NCBI RefSeq assembly: GCF_901709675.1
Contig: NC_051102.1
Location: 7,227,412 to 7,291,411 of the forward strand
DNA length: 64,000 bases
DNA from: Syngnathus acus
Taxonomy: Eukaryota; Chordata; Actinopteri; Syngnathiformes; Syngnathidae
Reading direction: 5' to 3'
Below are positions 1 through 9,700 of the stretch, piece by piece (position 1 is the stretch's first letter; each line of letters starts with the position of its first letter). The translations under genes and the position numbers were made by a program. The notes beneath the pieces are model-generated. The model saw only the letters and a list, made by a program, of their open reading frames with translations. It had not been told where the DNA came from and ran no database searches.

Positions 1-429
1 TTCTTAGTATTTTGTTTTCTAGGAGACGTAGAGCGAGCACCGCCGGCTGGGATGGAGACACACGGTTGGCATGGAAACGCACACCAGCTTTTCCCCAACG
101 GACCCAAAAGATGGGACCGGAACGCACATGCAAATTAAGGCCAGAACACGCGATGACACGTATGCCACGACCGTGTCGACGTGAAGTCTAAAGTTTGAGG
201 AGACTTTCTCACTCAGGAGCAGGACAAGGTACCCTCAAACTTTCAACTGCACACGCGTACACATGCATGTACACGACCTGCACATGCGTGTGCACGCGGT
301 ACTTTTATGAGAATGAGGAGTTGCCAAGCACGGTTGCCATAGAAACAAGCTTCCCCCCATTTTAATTTGGCATCCAAAACCTTGAGACGTCCCCGTTCTG
401 ATGTCTGCTTTTTTTCCTCTGGCGACTAG
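1..429. other. Left edge, no gene seen
   Basis: No open frame with recognisable similarity and no RNA gene is visible. The stretch contains alternating purine-pyrimidine patches near 250-300 (cacacgcgtacacatgcatg) of the kind that form short simple-sequence blocks. It lies downstream of the minus-strand basp1 gene and could include part of its 3' flank. Confidence 0.5.
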
Positions 430-1215
430 AACCAGATCAGAACTAATTCAGAACCACATTAGCCTATGCATACCAGCATCGAACTAGCACCAAAATCTAG
501 ACCAGGACAAATATTGAATCAGACTTTTTCCACACTTGTCCCGGACCAGATCAGTAGCAATTAACTCATTCACTGCCATTAACGTCTATAGACGTCAAAG
601 AGCCATTTTAACTGGTTTGGCAGTGAATGAGTTAAGCCACACCAGGTCCAGTCAAGAAGCAGACTAAAATCAGATCAGCACCAGAGTTGAAGTAGTCCAG
701 TACCTGATAAGAACCAAACTGGAATTAGACTAGAACATGAACTGGAACATACTTAGATCAGACCCAATTTAAAACAAGACCAGAACTGGACTAAACCCAG
801 ACCCATTCCAAAGTAGAACCAATGTAGAAAAAGACTATTCCCAGACCAGTGCCAATCGAGTACCAGACTGGTCCCAACAGACCAGATTTAATTTAGAACC
901 AGATTATTCAAATGCAGTCCAAGACTAATCTAGAGCCTACCACCGGCAGTGCCATACTACCAAATTAGAACCTGACGATTAGATAAACCAGGACCAATTC
1001 AGAAGCAGACTGCTTCAAAACGAGTAAAAGGTTGGTACCACCCAAGAACCCGAATGGAATTAGACTAGACCCAGATCAGAACAAGACTACACCTAGATCA
1101 GTGCCAAATCAGACCCAGATTAGAACCTATCTAGTCTAGGTCGGAATCAGACTCAAAGTAGACCTGAACCAGATTAAAAGAAGGCCAGACTCAGATTGTA
1201 ATCAGATCAGAGTTG
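430..1215. repeat. Degenerate AGACCAGAAC-type tandem repeat
   Basis: Almost every 10-20 bases carry a variant of cagatcagaaccagac (for example at 431-450, 660-690, 1075-1100 and 1120-1135). The units are diverged and of uneven spacing, so this looks like an old minisatellite that has drifted. It is strongly purine-biased on the plus strand. It is interrupted by the MITE at 561-635. No coding potential is apparent. Confidence 0.6.
561..635. mobile_element. 75-bp MITE-like inverted repeat with TTAA ends
   Basis: The first 18 bases (ttaactcattcactgcca) recur as an exact reverse complement at the right end (618-635), with a 39-base centre that holds a second small palindrome, aacgtctatagacgt. 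Both ends finish in TTAA, a duplication typical of piggyBac-type insertions, but the internal ends lack the CCCT start of classical piggyBac elements. It is too short to code for anything. Family assignment is open. Confidence 0.65.
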
Positions 1216-1486
1216 CGTAGAGTACTAAAGCTAAGGTTCCAAACCAGCGTAGAAATCTTAAAAATGTATTTTAAATACAAATCTGCTACTGACTATTTAG
1301 GAAATCTTTGACTATTTTGGGACCATTTTAAGAAAGTTTTAAATGAGGGGGCATGGCCAAGGCGATTATGCGACGGCATGAGATGACGGGCGGGTTCGGG
1401 TGTCGCTCCAGCGGGTTTGTCGGTGGTCATTCTTGATTCTCATTATTGTCCAAAGTGGGTGTGGCTTTCCCGCGGGTGTCCACCAA

Positions 1487-1972
1487 TCAATCTTGAGCGT
1501 TGGTGCTTTGATCTTTGCTCTGATCCTTGTTTGGTGCCTCGGCGGAATCTTTGGGCGGAGCTTCGGGGGCCACCGACTCCTTGGGGGTCTCCTTGGGGGT
1601 CTCGCTGGCTTTGGGGTCCGCCTCAGCTTTGGGGGCCTCAGTCTTTTTGGCGTCGGCCTCATCTTTGACGGCGGGGGCGGCGGCCTCCTTGGGGGTGGGC
1701 TCAGGCGCAGCCTCCTGGGTCTTGGTGACCTCGCCGTCCGCTATAGGCTCGGCGTTGGTCCCTTTCTCCAGCTCCTCGGCGACGGCGGTTGCGGCCGGCG
1801 CCGCCTCCTTGGTGGGCGTCACGTCCTTGGCGGCAGGGGCGGTCTCATCTTTGACGTTCTCGGCTACCTGGTTGTCGTCGGAACCGGACGCCTCCCCTGC
1901 CTTGGCGTCTTGCTCTTTAGTCTTGTCGTCGTTGACGTTGTAGCCCTTCTTCTTGCTCAGTTTGCCTCCCAT
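1487..1972 (-). CDS. basp1: Brain acid-soluble protein 1 (BASP1/CAP-23/NAP-22)
   Basis: Single coding exon, 161 aa. The N-terminus MGGKLSKKKGYNVNDDKTKE is nearly identical to vertebrate BASP1: Gly2 is the N-myristoylation site and the following Lys-rich stretch is the basic effector domain that binds acidic phospholipids and calmodulin. The rest is low-complexity and rich in Ala, Glu, Pro and Lys (repeats such as KEAAP and PKAE), as in this intrinsically disordered family. BASP1 sits on the inner face of the plasma membrane in growth cones and, in the nucleus, acts as a WT1 co-repressor. It is shorter than the human protein (227 aa). A strong acceptor (cacgcag) ends at 1993, so the coding exon probably starts at 1992 with 20 nt of 5' UTR. 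The divergent myo10 neighbour repeats the mammalian BASP1-MYO10 arrangement. Confidence 0.93.
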   Translation of the reverse strand: MGGKLSKKKGYNVNDDKTKEQDAKAGEASGSDDNQVAENVKDETAPAAKDVTPTKEAAPAATAVAEELEKGTNAEPIADGEVTKTQEAAPEPTPKEAAAPAVKDEADAKKTEAPKAEADPKASETPKETPKESVAPEAPPKDSAEAPNKDQSKDQSTNAQD

Positions 1973-3400
1973 GACGGACGGACCTCAGGCGTCTGCGTGC
2001 ACAAAAAGCACAACGCCACAATGTGAATGCACGGCATTCGGTTGTCACACGCACATCGTTGAAAAAGTCTTCATGCCAGATGTTGCCAATTGATATACCG
2101 GCGATGAGGCAAGACCACTTTGGGCGCGGGTCACATAGTAGAAATGAGTCGCCAACCCGCATCTTGCAAAATATGCGCAGCCATTATCGATTGGCTGCTG
2201 GAAATCAGCTCAAATCCCAAGCGACCGATCAGCTGGCGCAACATTTCAACCGGTGGCTTTCAGAGGATGCTTCTCCATTCAGAGAGATTCACGAGCACTC
2301 AACTCCAAATGACCCCGAATAGATGAAGGGGGGGGCTGACACACTTTCCTGCAGGGCAGCCAATCTCATAGCTTTTCATATTTTTCCCACACTCGCGTCT
2401 ACATAAATGTGGGATCGGACGCAGCCTTAAGTAAATGTACATTTTGGTCGCAGTGTGACGAAAGATAATAACCGCGACCGAGATGACTAGTGCGAGTGTT
2501 GGCGGAGGAAGTTAATGATTGCCCCGTGCACAAAGTCAACATAGAGCGCGCAACGAGCAAACCTTGTTATCGCTCAACTCCGGTGAGGTGTTAACTTTCA
2601 TATCTGGCGTCGCCACGGCAACATTTTTCTCATCCTTCTTCCGATCCCATCAAAGCAAGAAACTCGCGTTCCCTCCGGGACTTGACACAAATACCGCACA
2701 TGAAAGCATTTGTTTCCCAAAATGACGACAGCATTCACAATGTGTTCCCGACATGAAACGGAGAATTTTTCCACTTCGGTCTTCTGCCTGACGGCGAGGC
2801 GCATTAAATTGGTGGCGTCAGGCAGAAGCGTCAGACCGCCTCCGTGCTGCCTCTTCCTCTGCATGACAAAAGTGCCCACATGCTAGCCAGCTTTTTTCTC
2901 AGTTTCAGTTTCTCTGTGACGCGCGCACACTCACGGCTAACAACGAGGCACTCTAAAATGGCTGTCGGCAAGCCAGCGGACACGTTCTACTTGAATTTTG
3001 ACCTGAATGAACTTTTTTGCTTTGTCACCGTGATGCAGCTCGGTCGCTCGCTCAGTCTTCATCGCTGAGCTCCACACAAATCTCTCAACTGACATTCAAG
3101 ACGAGAGTACAATTGATTTTTTCTTTCAAACTTTGGAAAACTAAACTACAAAGCTTTTGTAAACTGGCTCCTCTTTTGGCAGTCATATTGAAACCGCCAG
3201 GTGGAAAAATCTGCCCCCCCAAAAAAAGCCCAACTGTCAAACAAAGCGGCCTGCCCTGCAGGCTAACAAAACAATTTCTATTGTTCCCTTTTGTTTAATC
3301 GTTCACAATCATTTTCTCCTCACGCCCGTCACTTGCGGTTTTCAACAAAGACACAACAGATGGCGCTCGCAGCCACAGGGGGCGCTGTAGCACCAATGAC

Positions 3401-3558
3401 TCTTCTTTGTCTTGCGTTTACCTTCTTACCAGCGGCAGCCACAAATTCCTTCCAAGCAAGCGGCGTATTTCATTACAAATCCTCTTTGTCTTGCGTTTGC
3501 CTTCTCACCAGCGGCGGCCACAAATTCCTTCCAAGCGAGCGGCGTATTTTGCTTCAAA
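3401..3558. repeat. 79-bp tandem duplication
   Basis: Two adjacent copies with a 79-base period: 3401-3479 and 3480-3558. Both contain ctttgtcttgcgttt and cacaaattccttccaagc, and differ at roughly one base in ten. It lies in the probable first intron of basp1. A near-CTCF motif (acagggggcgct) lies just to its left at about 3374. Confidence 0.8.
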
Positions 3559-4202
3559 TCCAGCCGAGGCCTGTGACAACTCAGAGACACGCGCAATCGC
3601 TTCCATTGGTATCGCGCCACCTGACGCTTAAGATGGCCGCCGCCGCGTCTGTTGATGGCATTTTTTTACGCACACAAGCCGACAAGCAAGCCGGCAAGCA
3701 AGCCGGCAAGTCGATAGACACTTGGCAACAATGAAACAAGTGGGCCAGCACTAATGTGGCAAAATGTCCTCGGAGCTCCTTTGCGGGCAGTGTGGCTGGT
3801 GCAAGCTGTCTTTAGCGCCAATGCACACCAGAGAGAGCAGTGCCGGCACGTGGCAGCCATTTTGAGTTTGGCACAAAAGATCTGGCGGCGCCATGAGAGA
3901 CCAGTTGAGTTCAGAGAACAAACAAATAGAAAAAATCTTATTTTTGTCCAATTAATCGGAATGGATCAATGGGTGTTGTGTGCTGGCGCCATCGAACGCT
4001 GGTGGCTCTCGAATTTCTGCCCCCTCCCCCCCAAACACACGCAAATTTGACCAAGGCACCACAATGTTAAAAAAGTGCTTAGGCGAAAATGTGCCAATTA
4101 TTGAACGATATGATTTTTAATTTATAGCAAATGTTGATTGACAGACAGACACACCAATGAGAATCCTGCACACAAGAACAATCACATCTTTACAGAAGGA
4201 GC

Positions 4203-4269
4203 TGTGTGTGTGTGTGTGTGTGTGCGTGTGTGCGCGCGTGTGCGTGTTTGTGTGCGTGCGTGCGTGTGT
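4203..4269. repeat. (TG)n/(TGCG)n microsatellite
   Basis: About 67 bases of alternating TG with CG interruptions. Such alternating purine-pyrimidine runs are length-polymorphic and can adopt Z-DNA. Confidence 0.9.
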
Positions 4270-4499
4270 CTGGAGTAACAAATGCCCCCACCCCGCCTCC
4301 GCTCGGGAAGGTGGCATCGCTCCCATCCACACCCTGCGCGCACTGCGCATGCGCGCCGCCGCAAACAAAGGACCGCTATACAGCCACCATAAAGTTGGCT
4401 TGTGCGCGTCGCTCCCACTGACTAAACGACATCGAATACGGCAAAGATGCACGAGGATGTCAATATTCATGATTGTATTTAATTATTTTTTGTTTCGTT

Positions 4500-4578
4500 T
4501 ATATATATATAGATATATCTATATATATATATAGATATAGATATATAGATATATAGATATATAGATATATATAGATAT
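4500..4578. repeat. (AT)n/(ATAGAT)n microsatellite
   Basis: A run of tatatata followed by repeats of agatat, about 79 bases, then a short repeat of atgcaacata up to 4610. It lies in the probable basp1 intron. Confidence 0.9.
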
Positions 4579-4958
4579 GCAACATAGATGCAACATATAG
4601 ATGCAACATATTCCTCCCACAAGCGCGTGCCCGCCACTCCACCAGCACGCGGCACACGCCCCTTTTACGCGTTCCCTCGTCTCCGGGAAAGGGGAAAAAC
4701 GAAAAGAGAATAAAACAGACATAGAAAGAAATAGCGAGCGCCTAATGCGTGATGTATTATTATAATGTAATGCCATGAAGGCACCATTTCTGACGTCCAC
4801 GCACGCCGCCGTGCGTTTCGGCCACGGATCTTTTGTGTGCCGTGCAGCGCATGCCCAGAAAAGACAAATGTGAAAACGCGCAAAAGAAGACAGCTTTAAT
4901 GCTGACGAAAATAATAAGAATGAACATTTTGGAGTAGAACGAAGAAAGCGGGCGTTAC

Positions 4959-5150
4959 CTTGTAGGCGGAACTTGTGCGCGGGGCTCTTGGCTGCTCCTT
5001 AGTCTGCTGCGTGCGTGCTTGTGCGTGACGCGCTCCGCGCTCGGCTCGGCGAAGCTCTGCGAGGCTGCGCGTGCGCGAGCCCGCGCACACGCACGCACCC
5101 TTGCCTGCGCGCGCCGCAGACGTGCATCTGTTGAATTGAATCCGAGAGAA
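4959..5150 (-). promoter_or_regulatory. basp1: Candidate basp1 non-coding exon 1 and CpG-rich promoter
   Basis: On the minus strand the sequence ctacaag is followed by gtaacg at 4958, a strong splice donor. Just upstream in transcription, 4990-5115 is very rich in G+C and CpG (for example gcgtgcgcgagcccgcgcac), unlike the AT-rich DNA on both sides. This fits a CpG-island promoter with a short untranslated exon spliced to the acceptor before the basp1 start. The transcription start itself cannot be seen. Confidence 0.45.
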
Positions 5151-6390
5151 AATAAACGACAGAATCACAATTTATGATTACTTGTAATAATTTTGGAGTA
5201 TCCCACAGAATCTTATTGACGCCACACGGAAAATACTCATTGTCATGCCATAACGTGATAAATTTCACCTTGTAAACTGATAATTTTGTAAAAAATAAGG
5301 AATATAGTATAACGTTTTAATTCTCTCATCAATAATAATAAACCCTAACCCTAGTCAGGTGTTGCCAAAATCAAAAATTTCCTTTCGAATGTCTCCTTTT
5401 ATTAGGCTCGGTAATATCTGCATATGTCTTTATTTTAATGCAAAATGGCCCCTTAAATATGAAGTGCTTGCACTGGTGAAACATGAACGATAAGTTTCTT
5501 TATTGGAAGTATAAAAAACGGCATACTGTCACCGGATTTCTGTTGCACTAGCGCTCCCTGTCGTTTGCTCCACACACGCACGGAAATCAGAAAGAATAAA
5601 AGGTTGTGATGTCTTACTGTGACCGCTAGATGGTAGCAGAGACAAAACGTCTTGTTTTTTCTCTCGCTCTATCCGGCCAAAAAGGTCAACCTGCGCTTGA
5701 ACCTCGCAAGTGAACTGGAGCCACGATTGGAATTCCATCCAAAAGCTTTTAGGTGGCCAAAAAACCGTAATGCCCCCACTGGTCAACAATTTTGATATGA
5801 CACAACCAGTTCAGTTGAACTGAAATGTTCATCGACACATCATTTTTGCACGAGTCGTAAACTAGTTGTTGTATTGTCACTCCCTATATTGTCTTCTCTA
5901 ATGTTGAATGTCAGGTTCTGGAAGTCCTAAAATGGAGCCCGACTCGGGTGGCCCACCTCCGTCCGACATTCCAGCAGGTGGGACTCAAGCGAACTGAACT
6001 CAGTCGCGCACTTGACTGCTGTGGTTGTTATCTTCCATCGTTAAAAGGCCAAACAGGAAATGTTTGTCTACCGCTTCCTGTTTTGCTTTCATTGGGGGTA
6101 ATTGGATGGATGGACGAACTAATTGGTTAGAGATCACCGTAAAAAAAGAAAGTTCAACTCTTGATGCTGCCATTATGTTCATTTTATTTGTGTCTTCGCA
6201 TTTTTATCAACATAGTTTTGATTTGACTTTTATGTACAATACTAACAAACATTAAAAAAGAAATTAACTTTGGCACCGAAAGGCGCCTTCTCTCGCGATA
6301 GCACCTGTTTAAAATTTAAACGTGCACGGGCGCCTCATTTTGACAGCAGGAGGCGTCCGAGGGGCGCGTGGCCGCGACAAAACGAGGAGG
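5151..6390. other. AT-rich spacer between basp1 and myo10
   Basis: This is the spacer between the divergent basp1 and myo10 genes. It is mostly AT-rich, with a short telomere-like aaccctaaccctag at 5339-5352 and nothing that resembles an exon. The right end becomes GC-rich as the myo10 promoter begins. Confidence 0.5.
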
Positions 6391-6396
6391 AGGAGC

Positions 6397-6405
6397 GGGG
6401 GCGGG
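6397..6405 (+). promoter_or_regulatory. GC box in the myo10 promoter
   Basis: The sequence gggggcggg is a perfect Sp1-type GC box. It sits about 310 bp upstream of the myo10 start codon inside a CpG-rich stretch (6355-6700). No TATA box is seen at a suitable distance. Confidence 0.4.
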
Positions 6406-6717
6406 ACTTGATTCTCATTGTCCGTTGGTTCGGCACAGAGTAAAAAGTGCCAACTTTGCGAAGTTCGGATCGGCGTCGGGGCGACTTGCGTGCTGCTGCC
6501 TGGACTGCCGCCGGGACGCATGCACCGTGGCCGGAGGACGCGCGCGGTCGATGGGAGGGCGCACAGGACAGAAGGACGGCAAAAATTGCGAGAAGGATTA
6601 AATTGTCCCCTTTGAAACCGCATTCTTTTTGCACGTGCATTGGAGCGACGTGGAATGAGTGGGGCCGCGCGGGAGCGGGACTGAGCGCGCGACCTGTGTC
6701 CCGGGATCAAGACAGAC

Positions 6718-9700
6718 ATGGAGCACTTCTTCCAAGAGGTAACCAATCAACAGCAGCGTCTGGTGTCTTAAGTTTCCTTGCCATTTCACGCCCGCGACTT
6801 TGTGCAGCACCCTGGACTGGTCGCCAGTCCGCGTCAGGGCACACAAAGCCAAACCAGGGATTGACTGGGTCCCCTGTCCATGTCAGGGTAGAGTCAGACA
6901 AAAGGCAAATCCATCTTAGAGCTCATAAACGCTGTGTACTTGTCACTTGACTAATAGCCAAGTTAGTCAGGTCAGGTCACGGTCCGCTACAGCATCTCAA
7001 ACTTTGAGTGTGTATGGCTTTCACATGGCCCGGTGAGATTTTTTTCCTGCTCTTACTCTCGCTGAGAAGAAAATGGAGGACATTGTATGATATAGTTTGA
7101 AGGAAACAAAAAAAAGACCCTTACGGAAAAAAAATGGTTTTATGCTATTGCAATTACAGCTGTATATTGCATCAATTGGAAATATTAGAAATCTATATAT
7201 TTTTTACACGGAACGCACCCAGGTGGTTTATTAGTAACCGTTGAAAGGAACCAATAAAATCTGAACGTCTGCCCAAACTGACTGATTCCTCGCCGTGACC
7301 CCATTTTTTTTTTTCCAATCAACTTCATTGTTAGGGTTCGAATGGAGCTTCGAAGAAGAAGGTTAAGATCCAGACGAGTGCTTGAGAAGACGAGCTGTTC
7401 TCATGAGTGGAGCAGTCTTGTGTTGTGTCAATAGCGGCCCTGAGCTTGTTGTTCAATATTTGTTTCGTACGCCACAATTTTGACAAAGCCGTCCAACCGG
7501 TTTTTGTCCTTAGGTGTAACGAACGGTTCCAGTCAACAAAACTTTGAAAGTTTTGCCTCTTCCTGCTCTCCGGGTCTTCTAATCTCACGTGACTGTGACG
7601 AGACAAACGTTGGTCTTGCTTCCCTCGAGAGCGAGAGGAGGAAAAAAATGTTGGGAGGGTAATGCTTGACTGCGGTCTCAAATATCAGCCGCCTGCTTCA
7701 CTAATCGGCGTGGAAACAAAGAGGCCAGGCAGAGAAGAAAAGCAGACTTCACGCAAGCACTTTGAGCAACATTTTTCATTCCAAAGCTAGTAACTCAAGG
7801 TTTTTGAGACAGTTTTTGGAACCAAATTCCAAGTATTGTACGGCCTTCGGAACTGGACTAAACAGAGAAAAGCAAGAGTCAAGCACAAAAGCGGAACTTT
7901 TGAGACAAATAAGCGCTCAAATTTATAAGCTTGTATGTCTTGCTTCAGAAATAAAAAAATCTCAGCTGAGGCCAATTTGGAATGTTTACAACTCCTTAGT
8001 CGCCGCACCAGCGCACCAATCAGACGACGTCAACCACTTCCTGTCTCCTCCCACTTTTGCTGCTCGAAGTGGAAGTTTGGTTTTGTTCAGCGAAGCGAGA
8101 AGGCTTTCCTAGGCCGAGGCCTCCCCTCGGGAACCGCTGCGGCAAAACGATGCCGGCCCGTCGTCGCTGGCGACTGCCACTTTTATTTTTCTTTCTTTCT
8201 TTGGGAATTTGCCCAACATTGAACTCCATCTGAAGGTAGTGCGATGAGCTCATCAGCAAATGTAACGAGGCGGCAAACTCTCAAGCACAAAACCAGACTG
8301 CTCAAAGTTTAGTGTCATGTTGTGCGTGACTTCGTGTGTGTATGTTGGTTTGCAAGTGGTTATGCAAGTAGATGTGAGTGCTGTTGTGTGCATGTGTTGC
8401 TGAAGTGTGTGTGCACGCGTTTCCAGAGGTCGTGGGGGTGGTGCGAGCGACTGATCAGATTGGACACTAGCCCAATAGCCACTTCCTGGAAGACGAGACA
8501 AAACAGCAGCCGAGCCCAAAGTAAACAAATCTCCATTAGAGCTAATTAGCTGCCAAAGTTACGTATGGCGTGCGTGTGTGAGCGTGCACGTGGGGCGATC
8601 TTGTGGACAAGAGTTTCGGATTCGGATTTTCTTCTTCCAAAAAGTCCAAGGCGCGCAGCTGGACGGCACATGGTGGAACTGGCCCAACCGCCGGGCCGCA
8701 ACCCGCACGCGCACACTTGTGTAAACAGAGTTAAAAGTGAGGCAAAGAAAGTAGGTCAGTTGTTGGTTTAAAATCTTGTTCGCGTAGCAGTCTGCTTCGA
8801 TCACAGTCGGGTCGGCGCTGCCGTGTTCGTCGGGGCTTTCTACTTCTCTTGAAGAACCCCTCTTTAGTGAAACCTTTTTTTTTTTCTCAAATTCAAGACA
8901 TCAATGGTGCACAAAATGAGCCGTGCTTGAACATCACCTTGTTTAAAGAACAAAACCAACACAATGCATTAAATCAAAACAAATGACATGATGTGTTTTG
9001 ACAAAAAAAAATGCTGATAAAGTCACCTTGAATCTTTTAATAGTGTGCATCAAGTGGACACGTGAAGTCATGTTCGTTGAAGTAAGAGTCTCAAAGGGCT
9101 TCATAAGGCCAAATAGAATATTAACGACATCCCCTGCGCTAAAGCCCGCACCCAGCTATCGACTAAGCTAACAGTTGTAAAAGCAACATTCCGTTAATTA
9201 ACACGTAGCTGCTGATGGATGCTAAGCTATCTGTGTCAAAGGAACGTGCTTGAATGAGTGTTTTGTTTGCTAAATGTCTCATGACACGGAGGTCAAGTCT
9301 GTTTTTGCTCAAACGGTTGTGCTTGTCGCAGCTGATGCTAAGTCAGGCTAGCAGCGTCGACAAGAATGTTATTTGACACAAAACAAATCTGGTTGAGCCC
9401 CAGTGAAAAAGTGAACATTCCAGGAAGGCTGATGATCCTCTTTCCGACTACACAGTTCACTCACCCTGGCCCCCCAGACGCAACACTCCACATTCCATTG
9501 TGCAAACAAAACGTTGTGTTGGGTGTTGATGTTTGCATGTTGGAATAAAAGGACAACGAGGAAGTTGCCCTGTAAGCATCATAGGGCTTTAAAAACAATC
9601 AAACCCTTTTGGGCAGGATGAGGGTCGGGCTCGGGGGCCCGGAGTTGGCTCTGACAGGTTTCGAGCCGCTTCGGGTTTGCGTCGCTTAGCTTTACGCTAG

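Larger units (their letters stand above)
1993..4958 (-). other. Probable basp1 intron 1
   Basis: This interval runs from a good minus-strand acceptor at 1993 to a good minus-strand donor at 4958. It holds the 79-bp tandem duplication (3401-3558), a TG microsatellite (4203-4269), an ATAG/AT microsatellite (4500-4578) and no recognisable coding sequence. The short open frames in it are not supported by similarity or codon pattern. Mammalian BASP1 also has a non-coding first exon followed by an intron, which is why this model was chosen. Confidence 0.45.

Noticed and set aside
1400-2026. 208-aa plus-strand frame antisense to basp1
   Set aside because: It is a shadow of the GC-rich basp1 coding exon. 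Its Gly/Leu/Val-rich repeats mirror the Ala/Glu/Pro codons of BASP1.
5339-5352. Telomere-like aaccctaaccctag
   Set aside because: Only two repeat units, with no further array. A chance or relic sequence.
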